A stretch of 64,000 bases of DNA from assembly GCA_022360655.1 (NCBI GenBank), contig JAKSCK010000092.1, forward strand, positions 41,859-105,858. The letters are read 5' to 3'. The stretch comes from Spirochaetales bacterium. GTDB lineage: Bacteria > Spirochaetota > Spirochaetia > DSM-2461. The notes under the pieces were generated by a model, which was not told where the DNA came from, ran no database searches, and saw nothing but the letters and a program-made list of their open reading frames with translations. This document shows, in pieces, positions 60,151 through 64,000 of this stretch. The translations under genes were made by a program, and so were the position numbers. The stretch's first letter is position 1. Every line of letters starts with the position of its first letter.

Positions 60151-60152
60151 AT

Positions 60153-60740
60153 TTACACGCTTTGACGGGCTCTCAATGCTCGGGCAATGCTGAGTTTATC
60201 GGCATATTCCATATCACCACCCACCGGCAAACCGCTGGCAATGCGGCTCACCTGTACACCTTCCTCATTCAACATGCGCTGAATGTACAGAGCTGTAGAA
60301 TCTCCTTCCAGGGTTGGGTTGGTGGCCACAATCACTTCGTGAACTCCTTCCCGGGCCACTCGCTCCCGCATATGAAGAAGCCCCAGTTCCTCCGGACCAA
60401 CTCCATCCAAGGGGGAGAGAACGCCATGAAGAACATGGTAAAGACCACGGAATTCTCCTGTGCTTTCAATGGTAGCCACGTCCTTGGGCTGCTCCACCAC
60501 GCACATCTGATGCCGCTCTCGCACTGGGGAGGCGCACACCACACAGAGTTCTGATTCGGCATAATTTCCACATTCTTTGCAGCGAGTGACATGGTTTTGG
60601 ATTTCTCCCATTTCCTGGGAAAATGTGTCCACAAAACCATGATCCGCTTCAAGAATCCAATAGGCTATGCGGGATGCACTTTTCTTTCCAATTCCTGGGA
60701 GGCGGGAAAAATGTCCTATCAGGCGTTCCAGACGTTCCAT
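60153..60740 (-). CDS. recR: Recombination protein RecR
   Basis: 195 residues. LPGIGKKSASRIAYWIL is the HhH motif, CKECGNYAESELCVVC the four-Cys zinc finger, and VVEQPKDVATIESTGEFRGLYHVLHGVLSPLDGVGP the Toprim domain with its Walker B-like strand IVATNPTLEGDSTALYI. It loads RecA with RecFO. Its ATG abuts the ebfC stop codon (TAG-ATG). Standard dnaX-ebfC-recR order. Confidence 0.97.
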   Translation of the reverse strand: MERLERLIGHFSRLPGIGKKSASRIAYWILEADHGFVDTFSQEMGEIQNHVTRCKECGNYAESELCVVCASPVRERHQMCVVEQPKDVATIESTGEFRGLYHVLHGVLSPLDGVGPEELGLLHMRERVAREGVHEVIVATNPTLEGDSTALYIQRMLNEEGVQVSRIASGLPVGGDMEYADKLSIARALRARQSV

Positions 60741-61064
60741 CTAAGGACCATCCATAAATCCTGGAGGAAATCCCATTCCTCCAGCCATTCCAGACATCTC
60801 TTCTTTAATCACATCCCGCATTTTGCGGACAGCACCGGTGTAGGCTGCAGCCACCAGCTCTTCCAGCATTTTGACATCCCGAGGATCCACAGCAATGGGG
60901 TCTATGGTGACCGAAACAGCCTCCATGGTTCCATCCACCACCACTTTCACCAAGTCTCCACCCGAACTGCCTTCCGCCCGTAAGCGGGAAATTTTTTCCT
61001 GGGCTTCGCCCATTTTTGACTGCAAACCTTGAAGGTTTTTCATAAAATCCATGGGATTCATCAT
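60741..61064 (-). CDS. ebfC: Nucleoid-associated protein YbaB/EbfC
   Basis: 107 residues. MDFMKNLQGLQSKMGEAQEKISRLRAEGSSGGDLVKVVVDGTMEAVSVTIDPIAV is a full YbaB N-terminal helix and sheet, followed by ELVAAAYTGAVRKMRDVIKEEM. The C-terminus is Gly/Met/Pro-rich. It binds DNA as a dimer. AAGGA overlaps the dnaX end, one base separates the genes, and recR follows directly. Confidence 0.95.
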   Translation of the reverse strand: MMNPMDFMKNLQGLQSKMGEAQEKISRLRAEGSSGGDLVKVVVDGTMEAVSVTIDPIAVDPRDVKMLEELVAAAYTGAVRKMRDVIKEEMSGMAGGMGFPPGFMDGP

Positions 61065-61065
61065 T

Positions 61066-63474
61066 CTATCCTTTGGGCTTAAGCCTACCCTTCATAATCT
61101 GTCCTCGAAAAACCTGCTGAACAAGAAGGGCCTTGGGTCCGGCACTTTGTTCCGCTGTTTCATTTTTTGATACATCCACACGAGTTTCCACAGAAAATGC
61201 CGGATGCCCCGCCTTCATGGCCGTTGACCTCAGAAGATCGGCACCGTTTTTGACCAATGAAGCCTCATAAGCCGATTCAAACACCAATGTGAGAGTCTCT
61301 TCTCTCCATTGCCAGTGCTTGGCCTTTCCCAAGGCTGAAGCTAAGGTGAGATTGGCTTTCTTGGCCCCTGCAATGAGAAGATCCTTCAGTTCCTCCTGAT
61401 TTGGAATGGAATCTGAGGATGTCACCTGAGGGCTGGATGCAGGGATAACCGTTTTTTCAGGAGGAGTGGCAATGGCCTGTACCTGTGGAGGATTCTGTGC
61501 CGGTGCGTCTGTTTCCATACCAGGAGCAGGCTCTGCTCCTGGTCGATCTAAAGACGGAACCGTTCTGACAACCGTTTCTTCCTGAAACGCCGACTCCCCA
61601 TCAAATGCCGGTTCTGGATTCCATCCCTCGTCTTCCCTCATCTCAATGCCAATGTCCACAGGGCGAAGACAGGAATTCTTGCTCTCAAGAGTTTCTGGAA
61701 CAGGATGGGGTTTCCCATTCTCAATCAGTTCTTCCTCACTCCGAATCTCTTCAATGTGAAAAATCACCGGATGATCTGGAACAGGGCTATTAAGAATCTC
61801 TTCCTCATCCACCTTGGAAGCCGCCTCATGAGAAGGCTTCATGCTTTCAGAGTCAGAAGGAGTGGCATCATCAAGAGAAGGCGTTTGCTGGGCCAAAATG
61901 GCATCAACCGTGGGAATCTCTTCTTTTTGTATGCACTCAGAATTGGAAGGGGATACAGTCACTTGCTGCTGATCAAAAAAGACTTCCGCTTCGTTACCAG
62001 CCTGAAATGCATCGGCCTTCTGGGATTTTTGGGATGGAGCTTCTGGTTCTTTTAGGGACACAGAAGGAGGCGTGGAAAAAGAGGCCTCGGAAGTCTCCAA
62101 TCCATGGGAAGATGATGGAGGAGAAGAGCGTTTCTCCTGAGTATTCGTCACAGAAACCGGTTCTGTTGGCTCAATTCTTTTCTCTGATGGGGATGATTCC
62201 TCCTCAGTCTTCATGGATCTTTGAGGAGGTTCTTTGATTGTCTTTGCAGGATTCTCCGATGCAAAAGCACCGGAAAAACCCAAGGCATTTAGGTCAGTGC
62301 TTTTTTTTTTATCCTCTTGCTCCCAGGTGCCGTTGAGCAGCTCAGAGCGAAGTGCAGCCACACGGCCCAACACTTCCGATGGTCCTAATTTGTCCGTCAA
62401 ACCGCATAAACGGCCAATGAACAGCTCCAACTCATACCGGGGATTCAGGGAGTAACGAATATCACGGAACAGATGGAAGGCATCTTCTGTTGCCGATTCC
62501 AGTCGACCAATATCCCAGGCCTCTCTCGGTCCCTGAGGGAATCGATCGGCTTTCAATCCCAAGATGGATTCTTTATCCACACCATAGGCCAGCACCGTCA
62601 GATTTCGCAGAAAATCGGCCAGTTCCACCAGCACCTGTTCCACAGCTGTTCCAGCAATCAGAATTTCATCCAAAAGCTCTAAGGCCCGTTTTCGATTCCC
62701 TGCAGCAGCAGCATCCAACAACTCGCTGGTGACTTCCAGGCCCACCAAACCCATTTTTTCCCGAATTCCCTCTAAGGTGATGCGCTCTTCCGAAAAGGAC
62801 AGAACCTGATCAAAGAGGGTGTAGGCATCCCGCATGGATCCCCCCGCCTCTCGGGCAATCCAATACAGGGCATCTGTATCAAATGCCCTTCCCAGCTCGC
62901 TGGCATTCTCCACCAGCTTGTCCCGAATCAATTCGGGTGAAAATAAACGAAAACGGAATTGCTGGCACCGGGAACGTATCGTGGCCGGAACCTTATGCAC
63001 CTCTGTGGTGGCAAAAATGAAAACAATGTAAGGAGGCGGTTCTTCAATGGTTTTCAGCAGAGCATTGAATGCGCTGTTGGAAAGCATGTGAACCTCATCA
63101 ATGATGTAGATTTTTTTTCGGGAGCTCTGGGGGGCGTAGAGAACCTCATCCTTGATTTCCCGCACATCATTGACGCTGGTATTCGAAGCTCCGTCTATTT
63201 CTATCACATCGGGAGACACCCCTTTGGCAATCTCCACGCAGGAAGCACAGGTTCCACAGGGCTGGGCCGTAGGACCTGTCTCACAGTTGAGAGATCGAGC
63301 CAAAATACGGGCCGTGGATGTTTTTCCCGTACCACGAGGGCCCGAGAACAGATAGGCGTGAGCCAATTGCCCTGTTTCCAAAGCATTGCTCAATGTGGCC
63401 ACCACAAATTCCTGACCCACCATTTCGGCCAAGCTTTGGGGACGTTTGCGTGTTGCGGTTACCTCGAATTCCAT
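61066..63474 (-). CDS. dnaX: DNA polymerase III tau/gamma subunit
   Basis: 802 residues. Walker A GPRGTGKTSTARIL, the zinc cysteines CETGPTAQPCGTCASC, DEVHMLSNSAFNALLKTIEEPP (DExH and sensor region) and VPATIRSRCQQFRF with GGSMRDAYTLFDQ make up domains I-II. The collar ends near residue 365. Residues 390-690 are a long disordered Ser/Pro/Glu linker, and the last 110 form the C-terminal tau domain. A ten-A run at codons 389-392 would allow a 393-residue gamma form by slippage. First gene of dnaX-ebfC-recR. Confidence 0.97.
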   Translation of the reverse strand: MEFEVTATRKRPQSLAEMVGQEFVVATLSNALETGQLAHAYLFSGPRGTGKTSTARILARSLNCETGPTAQPCGTCASCVEIAKGVSPDVIEIDGASNTSVNDVREIKDEVLYAPQSSRKKIYIIDEVHMLSNSAFNALLKTIEEPPPYIVFIFATTEVHKVPATIRSRCQQFRFRLFSPELIRDKLVENASELGRAFDTDALYWIAREAGGSMRDAYTLFDQVLSFSEERITLEGIREKMGLVGLEVTSELLDAAAAGNRKRALELLDEILIAGTAVEQVLVELADFLRNLTVLAYGVDKESILGLKADRFPQGPREAWDIGRLESATEDAFHLFRDIRYSLNPRYELELFIGRLCGLTDKLGPSEVLGRVAALRSELLNGTWEQEDKKKSTDLNALGFSGAFASENPAKTIKEPPQRSMKTEEESSPSEKRIEPTEPVSVTNTQEKRSSPPSSSHGLETSEASFSTPPSVSLKEPEAPSQKSQKADAFQAGNEAEVFFDQQQVTVSPSNSECIQKEEIPTVDAILAQQTPSLDDATPSDSESMKPSHEAASKVDEEEILNSPVPDHPVIFHIEEIRSEEELIENGKPHPVPETLESKNSCLRPVDIGIEMREDEGWNPEPAFDGESAFQEETVVRTVPSLDRPGAEPAPGMETDAPAQNPPQVQAIATPPEKTVIPASSPQVTSSDSIPNQEELKDLLIAGAKKANLTLASALGKAKHWQWREETLTLVFESAYEASLVKNGADLLRSTAMKAGHPAFSVETRVDVSKNETAEQSAGPKALLVQQVFRGQIMKGRLKPKG
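62301..62310 (-). promoter_or_regulatory. A10 slippage/frameshift site in dnaX
   Basis: The coding strand reads GATAAAAAAAAAAGCACTGA. In frame it gives D-K-K-K-S-T; after a -1 frameshift, or with one extra transcribed A, it gives K-K-K-K-H and stops at TGA. GGGAG lies nine bases upstream of GAT-A10 (GGGAGCAAGAGGAT), matching the stimulatory Shine-Dalgarno of E. coli dnaX. The product would be 393 residues, keeping ATPase and collar domains. Confidence 0.65.
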
Positions 63475-63618
63475 GAAGCCCCAGTCTAGCCCGAATCGCC
63501 TCCCCTCTCAAGCAAAGCAGGGGTGCCATTTCCCATTCCTGTGAAAGGTTTTTTGATCCGCTTTGGCACAGAGCAACTCATACGATTTTATTTTGATTTG
63601 TGTTGGGGTATTGGGGCA
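63475..63618. other. Intergenic region upstream of dnaX
   Basis: About 145 bp between the SRP-RNA terminator and the dnaX ATG, AT-rich in its distal half. I see no confident promoter hexamers and no further gene. Confidence 0.4.
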
Positions 63619-63646
63619 TAAAAAAACCGCCGTTATTGGCGGTAAA
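63619..63646 (-). terminator. Intrinsic terminator of the SRP RNA gene
   Basis: On the minus strand ACCGCC-AATAAC-GGCGGT is followed by seven T (63620-63626). It lies 25 nt beyond the predicted 3' end of the SRP RNA and insulates dnaX. Confidence 0.8.
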
Positions 63647-63671
63647 CTTCAGCTCCAGTGAGAGGAGAAAA

Positions 63672-63790
63672 ACCCCCGCTCTCCACGAGCCTGACGTGCA
63701 CAACAGTCCTTCGCTTACCGTTGCTTCCTTCCGGACCTGGCGGGGTTAGGCGACGACTGTTAACCCGGGACCCGCAGATCAAACGCGGGG
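63672..63790 (-). ncRNA. ffs: Signal recognition particle RNA (4.5S type)
   Basis: The minus strand contains CCAGGTCCGGAAGGAAGCA, the invariant domain IV that binds Ffh, closed by CGCC/GGTAAG and then AACAGTC pairing with GACTGTT. The outer ends CCCCGC (63785-63790) and GCGGGG (63673-63678) close the molecule. About 119 nt, without an Alu domain, as in Gram-negative bacteria. It precedes dnaX and ends at an intrinsic terminator. Confidence 0.93.
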
Positions 63791-63797
63791 GAAAAGA

Positions 63798-63885
63798 CGG
63801 AGCGGGAGGGGTTCGAACCCTCGGTACCCGGTTAGGGCACACACGCTTTCCAAGCGTGCTCCTTCGGCCTCTCGGACACCTCTCC
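63798..63885 (-). tRNA. tRNA-Ser (anticodon GGA)
   Basis: 88 nt with a long variable arm. The anticodon stem-loop CACGC-TTGGAAA-GCGTG gives GGA, reading UCC/UCU. The T-arm GAGGG-TTCGAAC-CCCTC is perfect. One acceptor pair (position 5 with 68) is an A-G mismatch. CCA is not encoded. Confidence 0.92.
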
Positions 63886-63910
63886 AATAATAACAAACAA
63901 AATTTTCAAG

Positions 63911-63998
63911 CGGAGAGAGAGGGATTCGAACACTCGGTACAGACAAGCTGTACAACGGCTTTCGAGGCCGCCCGATTCAACCGCTCTCGCATCTCTCC
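63911..63998 (-). tRNA. tRNA-Ser (anticodon CGA)
   Basis: 88 nt with a long variable arm (GTTGTACAGCTTGTCTGTAC). The anticodon loop CTCGAAA between CGGC and GCCG gives CGA, reading UCG. Acceptor GGAGAGA pairs fully with TCTCTCC. CCA is not encoded. It lies 25 bp before the GGA tRNA-Ser and is probably co-transcribed with it and the SRP RNA. Confidence 0.92.
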
Positions 63999-64000
63999 AA

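Noticed and set aside
1..64000. CRISPR arrays, insertion sequences, prophage, integrase or attachment sites
   Set aside because: No regularly spaced repeats, transposase or integrase motifs were seen.

Overview
This 64 kb window is a gene-dense bacterial chromosome segment with no phage, insertion sequence, CRISPR array or replication origin visible. The likely host is a Gram-negative, fermentative anaerobe, and a spirochaete fits best. The support is cumulative: signal-peptide proteins resembling small outer-membrane barrels, several lipoproteins, ThyX rather than ThyA, a four-subunit 2-oxoacid:ferredoxin oxidoreductase, a 4.5S-type SRP RNA, and long TPR/LamG-type proteins. This is an inference from content, not from a search.

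Layout. 1-1299: two tandem paralogous barrel-like proteins (minus). 1529-3672: a CPA2 cation/proton antiporter coupled to a PTS-EIIA/P-II-like fusion. 4010-12074: a self-contained PTS operon (HPr, EIIA, HTH/PRD-type regulator, Enzyme I, EIICB) followed by an iron-type alcohol dehydrogenase, a divergent ribulose-phosphate-epimerase-like enzyme and a fructose-6-phosphate-aldolase-type transaldolase. 12198-12791: a PEBP-like lipoprotein. 12882-16433: malic enzyme, a malate/lactate dehydrogenase-family enzyme and a DeoR regulator with a 13-bp inverted-repeat operator. 16442-24026: prenyl synthase, a VapBC-like pair with a degenerate toxin, acyl-CoA synthetase, aminotransferase, lipoproteins and a Nudix hydrolase. 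24027-24624: a gene-poor gap with strong hairpins and perhaps an RNA gene. 24625-27218: korDABC. 27588-38120: rhomboid protease, a GH13-like protein, rlmE, nnrD, an ABM protein with a second iron-type ADH, mnmA, a degenerate NtrC-like regulator and sixA. 38182-40691: a promoter with a 13-codon leader ORF and long leader, an RNHCP-domain protein overlapping rsgA, then a membrane protein. 40788-42635: uvrC. 42664-50823: a ROK regulator and a convergent glucoside cluster (GH15, MalF/MalG-type permeases, solute-binding protein, GH31) with a 12-bp dyad at its head. 51083-58335: a LamG/TPR pair, thyX, a YigZ protein and a DUF2089/membrane/SHOCT-like trio. 58662-60086: an (alpha/alpha)6 glycosidase. 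60153-63998: dnaX-ebfC-recR, SRP RNA and two tRNA-Ser genes.

How it fits together. The window is dominated by sugar capture (one complete PTS, one ABC system lacking its ATPase gene, GH31/GH15/GH63-like hydrolases) and fermentation or redox disposal (malic enzyme, two iron-type ADHs, ferredoxin oxidoreductase). These alternate with housekeeping blocks for DNA replication and repair and for ribosome and tRNA maturation.

The most notable items are: the PTS-aldolase-dehydrogenase-epimerase operon, similar in composition to the E. coli ptsA-fsaB-gldA cluster but with an extra epimerase; an A10 slippage site in dnaX that would give a 393-residue gamma-like protein; coupling of an RNHCP protein of unknown function to RsgA behind a structured leader; and the EIIA/P-II fusion next to an antiporter.
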